This document shows positions 9,318-18,738 of a stretch of DNA of 64,000 nucleotides, piece by piece. The stretch is from positions 1-64,000 of the forward strand of contig MWTB01000022.1 of the NCBI GenBank assembly GCA_002050275.1. The letters run 5' to 3'. The stretch's first letter is position 1. Each line of letters opens with the position of its first letter. The notes under the pieces are model-generated. The model saw nothing but the letters and a program-made list of their open reading frames with translations. It did no database searches and was not told the DNA's origin. Source of the stretch: Anaerolineae bacterium UTCFX1. GTDB taxonomy: Bacteria > Chloroflexota > Anaerolineae > Anaerolineales > Villigracilaceae. The position numbers were made by a program, and so were the translations under genes.

Positions 9318-10381
9318 GGTCCCCAGCGCGGCTGGTAGTCGCAGTAATCGTTATTCGTCAAACGGCGCAAATCCGCGCCATTAATACGAACAATATAAAT
9401 TTCACAGCCGTGATCGTCGCCATAACGATCGAAATATGCGGTGAACGCCACCCATTGGCTATCCGGTGAAAAAGAGGGTCCTTGACTGTTACCGCCCGCC
9501 GGCGTAAGCTGTCGAACATCCGATCCATCCGCGTTCATGATATACACTTCGCGCTTCCATGCTTCGCCGGAATAGGTGACGATGAATTTCCCATCCGGCG
9601 ACCAATCGCTTCTTCCGCGAATAGCCGGCAGTTTCGTGATGCGTTTAATCGCGCTTCCTTTTGGGCTGACCGTGAATAACTGTATGCCTCCATCCCGGTT
9701 AGAAGCAAAGAGAATCAATTTCCCATCCGGCGACCATGTGGGATCCCAGCCGAATACTTGAGGAAGATTCTGCGCGTCGTCGCCGTTTCGCTCCATGACC
9801 CAAATTTGATGTTGCTGCGTCGCGGGATTGCCGCGCGTAAATGTAATCGTTTCACCGTCGGGTGAGATCTCGGGCGCCGTTAAAACGCCGATGCGATTCG
9901 TCAGCCGTTTAATAGCTCCATCCTTCAAATTCATCTCGTAGATTTCATACACGTTTGTCTCGCGAAAGGCGACATATAACACGCTTTTCCCATCCGGTGA
10001 AAGAGACGGATAGAAGTGACGGGCGTTATCGTTAGTTAACTGGCGAAAATCTGTTCCGTCCGCATTGATAATGCAAATCTGATCGGAGGCTTGCACTCGA
10101 TTCACCTGACATGTGAAAACAATCTTGCCGCTCAATTGGTTCGCGAACGCGGATGGAGAAGCGGTGGAGGCTGGGAACAACGTCGCCACAGCGGTTGCAA
10201 ACGCGAAGTTTGGCGTTGAGGCGCGCTCGGTTTCGACGGACACAGCGACGCCGGAAGGCGTGGAGGCTTGAAGCGTAGCGAATAGGTCTACGGTCGGAGT
10301 TGCAGCGACTGGAACATGGCATCCTGCCATTAAGAGAAGGAGAGACGTTACAGTCAGCTTATAGTGAATCTTCCATCTCAT
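9314..10381 (-). CDS. TolB/PD40-type beta-propeller lipoprotein
   Basis: The product begins MRWKIHYKLTVTSLLLLMAGC, a signal peptide with lipobox, and is probably anchored to the outer face of the membrane. After a Thr/Ser-rich linker come at least six PD40 repeats with the SPDG core (SPDGKSVLYVAF, SPDGETITFTRG, SPDGKLILFASN, SPDGKFIVTYS, SPDSQWVAFTAY), the beta-propeller blades seen in TolB. Such propellers bind proteins or glycans and have no catalytic residues of their own. The ATG at 10381 was chosen over a TTG at 10468 because it places the hydrophobic core correctly. A role in assembling or sensing exopolysaccharide is only inferred from position. Confidence 0.8.
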   Translation of the reverse strand: MRWKIHYKLTVTSLLLLMAGCHVPVAATPTVDLFATLQASTPSGVAVSVETERASTPNFAFATAVATLFPASTASPSAFANQLSGKIVFTCQVNRVQASDQICIINADGTDFRQLTNDNARHFYPSLSPDGKSVLYVAFRETNVYEIYEMNLKDGAIKRLTNRIGVLTAPEISPDGETITFTRGNPATQQHQIWVMERNGDDAQNLPQVFGWDPTWSPDGKLILFASNRDGGIQLFTVSPKGSAIKRITKLPAIRGRSDWSPDGKFIVTYSGEAWKREVYIMNADGSDVRQLTPAGGNSQGPSFSPDSQWVAFTAYFDRYGDDHGCEIYIVRINGADLRRLTNNDYCDYQPRWGP

Positions 10382-10486
10382 CGAATTAAAATTTCGCTTC
10401 TGTTTCGAGTCAACGTACGAGCCGCCTTGTTTATTTGACGAGATAGAGATCGCCGGAAGCGAATACAACTGCCGCGCGCGCTATTT

Positions 10487-12835
10487 CTAGGCGGATTTTT
10501 CTTTATGAGCATCAGACTCTTCTTCATCGTGCGCAAGATCAAGAGTCGCCGAACGTTTCCGTGAAAAAGCGTTTTTGATCACAAAGGCAATAATTAGCAG
10601 AATGACGCCGCCAGTAGCAATCAGGTACGGTTTAAGCCAATTTGGCGGAACGGTCTTTAAAGCCGGGTTGCTCTTCGTAGGAAGCGGAGTAGCGATCACC
10701 CTTTCCGCATTCGGCACAACATCGCCAACCGCGGAAAAGAGCGCCTGATCGTCGCCGACCGCCACTTGCTTGCCATTCGTAATAGCAAACACGCCCGAGA
10801 CTTGAGAATTTATCTCGCTTACGAGCAAAGCGTCGCCGGAGAACGCCAGTCCGGCAGCGTCATTGCCAGAAAGCACCATGATTAACTTGTCAATATTGAA
10901 CGGCGAATGGACTAATTCCAAATAGCCGACGCTCACGCCTTGAGGAATACGATAGATAATCTGTAATTGGCGTTCGCTGGCTGTATCGGCAGCGAAGTCA
11001 AACGGAGCTGGCAAGTTATCGTTGATCTCATTCAAAATTGGCAACGCGCTTGCTTTGCCGATCATAATCATCGAATGATTTTCGCGAATGTCCGCCGGCA
11101 CATCGTCCGCATAAACCGCCTTAATGCTTGAAATTGCCGGGTTGGCGACCTTGCCTAAATCATAGGCTAATTTTCCCGCAACGCTCCAGCCGGTCGGATC
11201 AGTTTTTGAAAGCACAAAAGCAAGGTCGCCGAGATTGCTTTGGGTCACGAAAATCTCAGGATAATTCTTCAAGTCCATCGCCGTATACTGGAAGGCGCCA
11301 AGCGTGGTCGCTTCAGGCAGATGAAAATTGGATTGATCTAAAATAACCGCCCACGGATCAGAAAACCCCGTTTCATCGCAAGAGATATCGGCTGAGAGGC
11401 GCGCTCGAATTGATAAGCGGTTTTCACCATAACGCAATATGCCAAACGGTATTTTGATACGAATAGAAGTTAGTTCTTCAGAAGCCTTGTCGAGAGCCGC
11501 GCTGCCGATCAACTGCCCGTTCAATTCAATATTCATGGAGGATAAACTGTCGTCAACAAGCGCGGAGTGATAATAGAATAATTCGAAGTAGCCGTCTTTG
11601 GCGAAAAGCTGCTGCTTGGAAACCATAAACGTGTAGTCCACGCCGCTCTCGCCAATGCCGCTTAACGTTTCAGTGGAATAGCCGAGATTTTGGACGCTGA
11701 AATTCTCAACAGTCGGGATGCTGTCTTTCAGCGCTTGAACTTCTTTAACATACGCCAGCGCCGGGTCTTGATAAATAAGTACTTTGCCGGAACTAACCGC
11801 CTGAGACGCTTTTCGAATCGCTTCTTCGCTCTTGCCGCTCACTAATAAAATTGACTTAGCGGCATTCCAAGGCGAAATGGCTATCTGAATTATGCCGTCA
11901 GAAGCGGAGTCTGACGGAAGGTTTAGAAAATCTCCAGATTCTATCTTCAGGGGAAAAGCGGCAATATTCGACAACAACGGCAGTTTATCTGGTCCGCCCA
12001 CAAAGATAAAATTGCTTGTCGCCATGTCGTCTTGGGTCACTCCGCTGGAATTAACCATCGCGAAATCAGCCGTAGTTCCTACCATAGATCCAAAGCCAGA
12101 CATGATATTTAACGCCGCCTGAAGTTCGCCGGAAGTTGGAGAATCGGGCGTAACAACAAGCGTACGTTCCGAGACCAACGCGTTGGACGTATAGAATGGA
12201 GCGGGCAAACGCGATAGATTTAAACTCGGCGGGGTCTCGCTATAAGCCAAATTCAAGATAGAAGTGTCCTTGATCGTCACAACAGCGCGCACGTCGTATT
12301 GACAGCTGAATTGGGCGTCCAACGCAATTTTCAAGATGTGGCGACCGTCGCTTATAACCGGCGAAAGGGCTTCCGCTGGAATCTCAAAATGAGCGGAATT
12401 ACTGCCAGTATTCTCTAAGGGAATCGTTCCAATGATGCGATCGTTGAAAGATACGGTCAATGATCCGCCGTACGGATTGCCTGCGCTAGTCAACTGTGCC
12501 AGCCCAGGACCCGACAGCAAAACATCATAGTCAATTTGAACTTCGCCGCCCGCCTCTAACTTCCAATTTGGCGGAACGCTGAAGAGCAGGCGCATCACAT
12601 CAAAGGGGCTGATCAAATCAGACTTGCGGAAGCCCAACTGCGCGAAACTAAGCGAGACGGCATCGCTCGCACTCGCGTTAGTTGGGGCATTCACTTCCGC
12701 ATAAAAGATATGTTCTTGAGGTCCGCTAGCCGCAACTTGAGCGAAATTGCCCAACATAAGGATCGGCAAAAAAACAAATGTAAGGATTCTTTTCACGTTA
12801 AACACCTTAAGATTCCGAATAGATAAGTTACCCAT
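10487..12835 (-). CDS. BcsB-like cellulose synthase accessory protein
   Basis: The 782-residue product has an N-terminal signal peptide (FVFLPILMLGNFAQVAASG), a large extracytoplasmic region and a single C-terminal helix (PYLIATGGVILLIIAFVI) with a charged tail. This is the layout of BcsB. BcsB-like features include the carbohydrate-binding jelly-roll segment FDVMRLLFSVPPNWKL, a YGGSLTVSFNDRIIGT strand pair and a second similar module around residue 410 (LVDDSLSSMNIELNGQLIGS). In Gram-negative bacteria BcsB guides the nascent glucan beyond the BcsA synthase. No BcsA with a PilZ domain is present here; the divergently transcribed GT2 at 14071 is the nearest candidate synthase. An alternative GTG start at 12796 has a better ribosome site. 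Confidence 0.8.
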   Translation of the reverse strand: MGNLSIRNLKVFNVKRILTFVFLPILMLGNFAQVAASGPQEHIFYAEVNAPTNASASDAVSLSFAQLGFRKSDLISPFDVMRLLFSVPPNWKLEAGGEVQIDYDVLLSGPGLAQLTSAGNPYGGSLTVSFNDRIIGTIPLENTGSNSAHFEIPAEALSPVISDGRHILKIALDAQFSCQYDVRAVVTIKDTSILNLAYSETPPSLNLSRLPAPFYTSNALVSERTLVVTPDSPTSGELQAALNIMSGFGSMVGTTADFAMVNSSGVTQDDMATSNFIFVGGPDKLPLLSNIAAFPLKIESGDFLNLPSDSASDGIIQIAISPWNAAKSILLVSGKSEEAIRKASQAVSSGKVLIYQDPALAYVKEVQALKDSIPTVENFSVQNLGYSTETLSGIGESGVDYTFMVSKQQLFAKDGYFELFYYHSALVDDSLSSMNIELNGQLIGSAALDKASEELTSIRIKIPFGILRYGENRLSIRARLSADISCDETGFSDPWAVILDQSNFHLPEATTLGAFQYTAMDLKNYPEIFVTQSNLGDLAFVLSKTDPTGWSVAGKLAYDLGKVANPAISSIKAVYADDVPADIRENHSMIMIGKASALPILNEINDNLPAPFDFAADTASERQLQIIYRIPQGVSVGYLELVHSPFNIDKLIMVLSGNDAAGLAFSGDALLVSEINSQVSGVFAITNGKQVAVGDDQALFSAVGDVVPNAERVIATPLPTKSNPALKTVPPNWLKPYLIATGGVILLIIAFVIKNAFSRKRSATLDLAHDEEESDAHKEKSA

Positions 12836-12854
12836 ACAAGGACAATGCGATCAA

Positions 12855-13967
12855 TTATCCAAACGGTCTGACTTTGTACAGATTAATTTTGACATCGGAT
12901 TGCATGGATATTTCCAACGCTTGTTCCGCTTGATTAACTAAAACTTGAAAAGATTCCCCGCCTTGATGGTCGGCAAGCCCGATTCGCGGGTCCAATTCAA
13001 TATCAAACTCGCCGTCGGCATCCAATGAGAACTGTTGCGCCAATATTTCTTGAATACGCGCCATCCTTTGCATGGCGGCATGTCCATCCGTGGAAGGCAA
13101 CAAGACGCTAAATTTAAGCGACGACCAACGCCCCACAACGTCATTGCCGCGCAATTGGTATTTCAACGTCCCCGTCACCTTTTGCATAATCATATTTTTA
13201 TACGCTTGAGGCAGAGAATCGTAAAACTCCTGAACGCCGTTCAGGAAGATAACGCCAATCGTGCGAACGCTCTCCGGCTGATCGGCAATTTCTTGACGCG
13301 CCAACCTTTCAAAGTAGGTTTTTGTATACGCTAACGATTCAGAATCGACCATCCTCCGCTGGCCCAAACTGTCCAGCGAACTGGATAATTGATCGCGGAA
13401 AATGGCAATACCCACGCCAAGCCCTAGCCCTACGATCAGCGCCAGTCCGGCGTCTTGAAGCGGTTGAGGTTGATACGGTTCTTTCGCCGCAACCGCCTTA
13501 TCCAGAAAGTCAATATCATAGATGATATACAGCTTGCGCACAAAATCGATCGCATACTGACCAATGCTGTTTGCCAACATGGCGGCTACGTTCGGATCTG
13601 GACCTTTTACGCTAAAGCGGATGATATTTGCGTCCGGCAATACCGTCACGGAAGTTTTATAAGCGCTAAATTTCTCAGGGTCAGCCATCAAAAGCTGAAA
13701 CGTGCCATTGATCACGTCGCGGCTGTTCAAGATTTCCGCATACGTTGAAATAATGGAACGCTTATCCAGGGCTTCGAGGCTATTGACCAGTTCTCGACTT
13801 TCAATATTTTGAGCATTGGGGCTAACGACAAAACGCGCAACCGATTCGTACATGGGCGCAGCAAAATAGTACGAATTAATCAGCGAAATATTCACTGCCA
13901 GCAGGGCGGAAATCACAATAATCCACCAACTCCGTTGAAGAATACGCAAGTAAAAACGAAGTTCCAT
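12855..13967 (-). CDS. Wzz-like polysaccharide co-polymerase fused to a degenerate GGDEF domain
   Basis: The N-terminal half has the Wzz/YveK layout: a first helix (WWIIVISALLAVNISLINSYY), an extracytoplasmic region (YESVARFVVSPNA ... DANIIRFSVKGPDPNVAAMLAN) and a second helix near residue 175. This family sets polysaccharide chain length. The remaining ~160 residues are not a BY-kinase. They read as a GGDEF fold (LRGNDVVGRWSSLKFSVLLP, then DPRIGLAD and LVNQAEQAL), but the GGDEF signature is replaced by SSLKF, so diguanylate cyclase activity is unlikely and a ligand-sensing role is possible. The start at 13967 has AGGAG five bases upstream and is preferred over a TTG at 13982. Confidence 0.75.
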   Translation of the reverse strand: MELRFYLRILQRSWWIIVISALLAVNISLINSYYFAAPMYESVARFVVSPNAQNIESRELVNSLEALDKRSIISTYAEILNSRDVINGTFQLLMADPEKFSAYKTSVTVLPDANIIRFSVKGPDPNVAAMLANSIGQYAIDFVRKLYIIYDIDFLDKAVAAKEPYQPQPLQDAGLALIVGLGLGVGIAIFRDQLSSSLDSLGQRRMVDSESLAYTKTYFERLARQEIADQPESVRTIGVIFLNGVQEFYDSLPQAYKNMIMQKVTGTLKYQLRGNDVVGRWSSLKFSVLLPSTDGHAAMQRMARIQEILAQQFSLDADGEFDIELDPRIGLADHQGGESFQVLVNQAEQALEISMQSDVKINLYKVRPFG

Positions 13968-14070
13968 ACGAGCTCCTGCCAAAAGGGTATAATAAGGCTT
14001 AAATCCTCAAGAATTATATCATTTATCAAACCGCTATACTTATTTTGACCTAGTACTAAAGGGCTACCAA
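13968..14070. promoter_or_regulatory. Divergent control region between the two halves of the polysaccharide locus
   Basis: This 103-base AT-rich gap separates the minus-strand wzz-like gene from the plus-strand GT2. It holds a TATAAT on the minus strand (14013-14018) and a TATACT on the plus strand (14035-14040). Neither has a clear -35 box, so an activator-dependent pair is possible. Confidence 0.4.
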
Positions 14071-15270
14071 GTGAAGTTTATTTCCATGTTCGTTGCGGTC
14101 TTTTTTTGGCTATCAGTTTTCATAATCATATATACCTATATCGGTTACCCGCTTCTTATCGCCCTGCTTGCCAAATTTCGCCGCAAACCCAAGCCCTATC
14201 CCGCCTATCTCCCTTCTGCAACGCTATTGATCGCCGCCTATAACGAAGAGACGGTTATTGAGAACAAAATCAGAAACTCGCTCGAGATAGAATACCCCGA
14301 AGAAAAACTTCAAATCCTCTTTGTGACAGACGGCTCGACTGACGCGACCCCGCAGATCGTGAAACGCTTTGAAACTCAGGGAATAGAGCTGCTGCACGAG
14401 CCTCAACGAAACGGGAAAATGGCGGCGATCAATCGCGCCATGTTGCGCGTGCGCGGGGAAATCATCATTTTTTCAGACGCCAATAATTATTATCAACCCA
14501 ATACGCTCAAGGAATTAGTCGCCCCTTTTCAAGATCCATCCATCGGAGCGGCAAGCGGCGCAAAATTAATTGCGAGCGGAGACGGCAATCTCGGAGCGTC
14601 CGAAGGCTTATATTGGAAATACGAGTCTTACATCAAAAAACAAGAAAGCCGTCTGGGCAGTTGCACCAGCGTCGCCGGAGAAATTCTCGCCATCCGCAAA
14701 ACAGCATACCTCAAGCCGCCGGACAACGTCATCAATGACGATTTTTATCTGGGAATGCAGGTTATCCGCCAGGGATTACGCCTTGTCTACGTCCCTCAAG
14801 CCAAATCCATTGAGCGGGTCTCCTTAACCGCTCAAGATGAGATAAAACGTCGCACGCGCATCAACGCAGGGCGCTATCAGATCATTGCCAACGCTGGAAA
14901 AATCCTGCCGTTAAAGCATCCTCTGTTGGTCTGGCAAATCGTTTCGCATAAATTTCTGCGTCTTTTAGTCCCGTTTGGAATGATTTGCGCTTTACTGACG
15001 AATATAGTCGCAGTAATTCTCTCTACTGAGAGTCATTTTTTTCTACTCAGTGCGCCTTTCAACATGATTATTCTAGATCTGCAACTTCTATTCTATGGGC
15101 TCGCGGCAATCGGCGCGATATTTCCAAAATTAGGCGAAAAGCATAAACTGATGCGCTTATTTTATCTACCCGCCTTCCTAACAAATAGCAATCTAGCCGC
15201 GCTATATGGATTCCTACACCACCAGCGCAGGCGACAATCGCATTTATGGGAACGCATTCAAAGACGCTGA
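14071..15270 (+). CDS. Family 2 processive-type glycosyltransferase
   Basis: This is a membrane glycosyltransferase of the GT2 family. It has an N-terminal helix, a GT-A domain with IAAYNEE, TDGSTDAT (~85) and the DxD-like SDANNYY (~135), an acceptor-site NDDFYLGMQV and a KRRTRINAGRYQ segment in place of the QxxRW of synthases. Three or four C-terminal helices follow. The layout matches IcaA/HasA-like polysaccharide synthases, although QRxRW itself is not intact. The GTG at 14071 has AAGGG eight bases upstream. It leads a three-gene plus-strand unit and is the best local partner for the BcsB-like protein. Confidence 0.85.
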   Translation: MKFISMFVAVFFWLSVFIIIYTYIGYPLLIALLAKFRRKPKPYPAYLPSATLLIAAYNEETVIENKIRNSLEIEYPEEKLQILFVTDGSTDATPQIVKRFETQGIELLHEPQRNGKMAAINRAMLRVRGEIIIFSDANNYYQPNTLKELVAPFQDPSIGAASGAKLIASGDGNLGASEGLYWKYESYIKKQESRLGSCTSVAGEILAIRKTAYLKPPDNVINDDFYLGMQVIRQGLRLVYVPQAKSIERVSLTAQDEIKRRTRINAGRYQIIANAGKILPLKHPLLVWQIVSHKFLRLLVPFGMICALLTNIVAVILSTESHFFLLSAPFNMIILDLQLLFYGLAAIGAIFPKLGEKHKLMRLFYLPAFLTNSNLAALYGFLHHQRRRQSHLWERIQRR

Positions 15271-15289
15271 AATCCCATCGTTCAATCTC

Positions 15290-16450
15290 ATGAGCCAAAT
15301 TGATTCCGGCAGTTTCCCAAAAGTGTTAATGGTTGATCTTTCCTTGAAATATGGCGGATCAACTTCGCGGGCGCTTGCGCTGATACAAAACTCTCCGCCC
15401 GGGAAGATCGCGCTGGCTGGGCTGAAATCTGGCGCGATCGTACAAGAGATGCAAAAACTCGGACTTCCTGTCCATATAATTGGGACGCATAAAACGGATC
15501 CTCGTATCCTGCTCAATTTAGTTAAGTTAATCCGCGTAGAGAAATATCAAATCTTGGACACACAAAATATCCAGTCCAAATTTTGGGGAAGTTTTGCATC
15601 TCTTTTCACTAGAATAGGCTTAATTTCAACAATCAATAGTTGGTACGCAAACGAGCATGGTCGAGCCTCACTAAAAGGAAAGATCTATACTGCGCTTGAA
15701 CTTTTAACCAACCTAAACTTAGACTTGTATATTGCCGTTTCGGAAAAAGACCGCAACGCTCTACTTCATTCTGGGATTGCGAAAGACCGTATTCGATTAA
15801 TTTACAACGCCGTAACGCTCACGCCCGCGTCAATTTCAGAAGATTCGGAATGGCTGCGACAGAAATTTAACCTGTCAAAAGACGCGTTGATCTGTTCGGC
15901 AGCGGGCCGCTTAGTTCCAGTCAAGGGATATGACATCCTAATCGGAGCGATCAAACAACTTGAACATAAAATTCCCAAGTTGGTCTGCCTGTTGGTTGGC
16001 GAAGGAGAATGCAGGGCGCAGCTAGAAGAACAGATAAAACGTTATAAGCTTGAAGGGCGGGTGATTTTGACAGGATATCAAAGCCGAGAAACCACGCTGA
16101 TGATTCTAAGAAACAGCGCCATCTTTGCAATGCCTTCTAGATATGAAGGCACACCGATCGCCTTGTTAGAAGCGGCGGCGCTTGGCTTACCTATTTTGGC
16201 TTCTTCTAGCGGCGGGATACCGGAATTAGTCGCACATAACGAGCAAGCGTTATTAATTCCGCCAAACGATCCGACAGCCCTAGCCGAGGGACTGCTCAAA
16301 CTATGCGAAGATCGACAATTCGCCCAACGCATCGCAGAAAGCGCGCAAGCCCGCGTCCGCGATCGTTTTAATCTCGAAGGACAGGTTATAGCTACATGGG
16401 ACGCATATCAAACCGCTTATCAATCTCATCTATCGAGTAGATCTTCATGA
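15290..16450 (+). CDS. Family 4 glycosyltransferase
   Basis: A GT4 (GT-B fold) sugar transferase of about 386 residues with no membrane helix. The N-terminal acceptor domain starts KVLMVDLSLKYGGSTSRAL. The donor half has SAAGRLVPVKGYDILI (~210), LVGEGECR, LTGY and the nucleotide-binding EGTPIALLEAAALGLPILAS motif (~285) with the E-x7-E glutamates. The ATG at 15290 follows the upstream stop by 19 bases; in-frame codons before it overlap the GT2 gene. It overlaps the deacetylase gene by four bases, so the three plus-strand genes form one unit. Donor and acceptor are unknown. Confidence 0.9.
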   Translation: MSQIDSGSFPKVLMVDLSLKYGGSTSRALALIQNSPPGKIALAGLKSGAIVQEMQKLGLPVHIIGTHKTDPRILLNLVKLIRVEKYQILDTQNIQSKFWGSFASLFTRIGLISTINSWYANEHGRASLKGKIYTALELLTNLNLDLYIAVSEKDRNALLHSGIAKDRIRLIYNAVTLTPASISEDSEWLRQKFNLSKDALICSAAGRLVPVKGYDILIGAIKQLEHKIPKLVCLLVGEGECRAQLEEQIKRYKLEGRVILTGYQSRETTLMILRNSAIFAMPSRYEGTPIALLEAAALGLPILASSSGGIPELVAHNEQALLIPPNDPTALAEGLLKLCEDRQFAQRIAESAQARVRDRFNLEGQVIATWDAYQTAYQSHLSSRSS

Positions 16451-17481
16451 AGCAAAAAAAACTCTCTCGGCGCCCGCTTACAAATCATATTATCAATTTT
16501 GCCTATCAACGCGGCTTGCTGCGAATTGGAAGAGCGTTCTTTGCTAAATCCTTAACGGTCGTCAATTACCATCGCATCGGCGATCCTCAAACAGAGTTGG
16601 ATTCCTTCCTTCCTAACATTAGCGCGCGCCCGAAAGATTTCGACTTACAACTGGAGTATCTCAAGCGTTGGTTTAATGTCGTTACAATCAAAGACCTAAC
16701 TGACTGGCTGCGCCATGAAAAAGAACTGCCGCCCTATGCCGCCCTGATCACCTTCGACGACGGTTATCTGGATAACTATACAGAAGCCTACCCCATCTTA
16801 CGCAAACACAATCTATCCGCCGCAATCTTCCTAACGCATGGGCACATTGGCATAGACGCGCCGTTCTATTGGGATGCAGCGGCTTACTGCTTCCATCACA
16901 CAGACTCCGACTACATTCTCTTCCCAAGCGGCGAGACGCAGTCGTGGACAGATAAACACCAGAGAACTCTAATCAGTTATCGCTGGATTGAGGCGTTGAA
17001 AAATCTGCCGCACGCCGAAAGGTTACAATGGACAGAGCAGTTACCCGGACAATTAAACGTTTCTATCCCTCAAAACCATTTTAAGAACTTAATGATGAAT
17101 TGGGATCAGATACGGGAAATGAGCGCGCATGGAATTGAATTTGGCGGACACACATTGACGCATCCGATTTTGACGCGCATTTCGCTGGAGGAAGCAGAAC
17201 GGGAAATTCGCGGCTCTAAAGCGGCGATTGAAAAAGAACTTGGTCGGGAGATTTATAGTTTCGCTTATCCCAACGGGCAAAAAGCCGACGTGAACGCCGA
17301 AGTGGAAGCGTTAACGCGGAAATCTGGCTATCGGGTCGCCTTCACTTTACAAAATGGTCCCGCCACGCTTCGCGAAGTCAAACGAGACCCCTTTGCGATC
17401 CGCAGGATCTTTGTTTCACATTCGCATACGCTTCCTAAATTCGCGCTCCTTACGCATAGGTTTAATCGGTATCGCAGTTGA
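16447..17481 (+). CDS. Polysaccharide deacetylase (NodB/CE4 family)
   Basis: The 344-residue protein has the CE4 catalytic motifs: TFDDGYLDNY near residue 102 (base Asp and metal Asp), GGHTLTHPILTR near residue 235 (metal histidines), and FAYPNGQ. These enzymes remove N-acetyl groups from amino sugars in exopolysaccharide or peptidoglycan. There is no clear cleaved signal peptide; a short basic N-terminus precedes a weakly hydrophobic region. It is the third gene of the plus-strand unit and its ATG overlaps the preceding stop. Together with GT2 and the BcsB-like protein it suggests a partly deacetylated amino-sugar polymer, an inference only. Confidence 0.88.
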   Translation: MKQKKLSRRPLTNHIINFAYQRGLLRIGRAFFAKSLTVVNYHRIGDPQTELDSFLPNISARPKDFDLQLEYLKRWFNVVTIKDLTDWLRHEKELPPYAALITFDDGYLDNYTEAYPILRKHNLSAAIFLTHGHIGIDAPFYWDAAAYCFHHTDSDYILFPSGETQSWTDKHQRTLISYRWIEALKNLPHAERLQWTEQLPGQLNVSIPQNHFKNLMMNWDQIREMSAHGIEFGGHTLTHPILTRISLEEAEREIRGSKAAIEKELGREIYSFAYPNGQKADVNAEVEALTRKSGYRVAFTLQNGPATLREVKRDPFAIRRIFVSHSHTLPKFALLTHRFNRYRS

Positions 17482-17493
17482 CAAAGATGCGCG

Positions 17494-18738
17494 TTATAAG
17501 GTCGCATACACTGCCGCGACTAACTCGGCGATTTTCTCCCAGCTAAAGCGGGTGCGCGAAAGCAGATCGGAATAGGCGCCCATCGTCTCAGCCAGTTCGG
17601 CATCTTGAATTAGAGCGACGATCTTTTGCGCTAGAGCCGGCGGGTCTTCAGGCGCAACAAGAAATCCGTTGCGGCCGTCTTCCACAGCTTCCGGTAGTCC
17701 GCCCACATTTGTGGCGATTACCGGCTTGCCAAACGTATAAGCCGCCTGCAACGCGCCGCTCTGCGTACTGGTGCGATAAGGATAAACCACAACAGTGGAT
17801 AAGCGCATAAGCGGACCAATTTCCATCATATTAATATAACGCGCGTCGAAAATCACATGTGCGCTTAAGTTCAATTCTGCGACTCGTTTACGCAAAGCGT
17901 GCATGTCAATGTGTTTAGTGGGATAGCCTGCAATTAGCAATTTCGCCTCGCAGGATCGGCGCGCCAAGGCAAAGGCTTCGATCAAATCCTGAATACCCTT
18001 GCTTGGAGCAAGTAAGCCAAAAAACAGAACTATCTTATCTCTTTCAGTCAAACCGTACTTTCGTCTCAGAACTGTCTCGCTAATGTCTTTCGCCGCCAAT
18101 GGGAGAAGCCAGTTCTGATTCCCGTGAGCGATAAGATGCGCACGTTCAGCCGGGATCAACGGGAAACGCGCAAGGAATCTGCGACGGTTCTCTTCCGCAT
18201 GAAAGAAAAGCGCTGAGAAATTGGCGTACATTGCCTCCTCTGAGCCAAATAATAGAGCAAAAATTCGTTCTATTCCATTCCAGCCTTCTCTTTCCTCAAA
18301 TTCATGGCAGACTTGAGTCAAAGTCAATCCGCCTTCCTTCAAACGCCGAATAAAGTAGGCTTCAAATCGAAACTGGATGCGAGAAAATTGCACAAGGTCG
18401 GGTTTCACGCGAAGAAGATACGCGCTCACGCGAAACCAAGCGACGATGAGAAATATTCCACGCAATATCCTTGTAAAAAAGCGCGCGATTCTTCCGCCAG
18501 CCGCGTTAAAGAGATTCTTCCCAGTCGCCTTGTTGGGCAAAGTGAAATTCTCCATCAAGTAAAAATCTTTCTTTACTTGAAAATTATGCGGCAGGTTCGC
18601 CATTTCATAATCTGCGGCGGTGATCAACGTCACATCGAAACCAGCGCTGGCAAGCGCCGTGCACAATTGGTACGCGTAATGGATCAATCCGCCGGCGCTA
18701 TTCAGTTCGATAATACAAAGGCGTTTTTTATTCTGCAT
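17494..18738 (-). CDS. Family 4 glycosyltransferase
   Basis: This GT4 enzyme of 414 residues has the acceptor-domain start LCIIELNSAGGLIHYAYQL and a hydrophobic, basic segment (residues ~75-100, FFTRILRGIFLIVAWF) that may dock it to the membrane. Its donor domain has VLFFGLLAPSKGIQDLIEAF, LIAGYP and QSGALQAAYTFGKPVIATNVGGLPEAV. The second Glu of E-x7-E is not obvious. It overlaps the neighbouring GT4 gene by eleven bases and closes the long minus-strand unit. It converges with the deacetylase gene, leaving 12 bases. Confidence 0.88.
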   Translation of the reverse strand: MQNKKRLCIIELNSAGGLIHYAYQLCTALASAGFDVTLITAADYEMANLPHNFQVKKDFYLMENFTLPNKATGKNLFNAAGGRIARFFTRILRGIFLIVAWFRVSAYLLRVKPDLVQFSRIQFRFEAYFIRRLKEGGLTLTQVCHEFEEREGWNGIERIFALLFGSEEAMYANFSALFFHAEENRRRFLARFPLIPAERAHLIAHGNQNWLLPLAAKDISETVLRRKYGLTERDKIVLFFGLLAPSKGIQDLIEAFALARRSCEAKLLIAGYPTKHIDMHALRKRVAELNLSAHVIFDARYINMMEIGPLMRLSTVVVYPYRTSTQSGALQAAYTFGKPVIATNVGGLPEAVEDGRNGFLVAPEDPPALAQKIVALIQDAELAETMGAYSDLLSRTRFSWEKIAELVAAVYATL

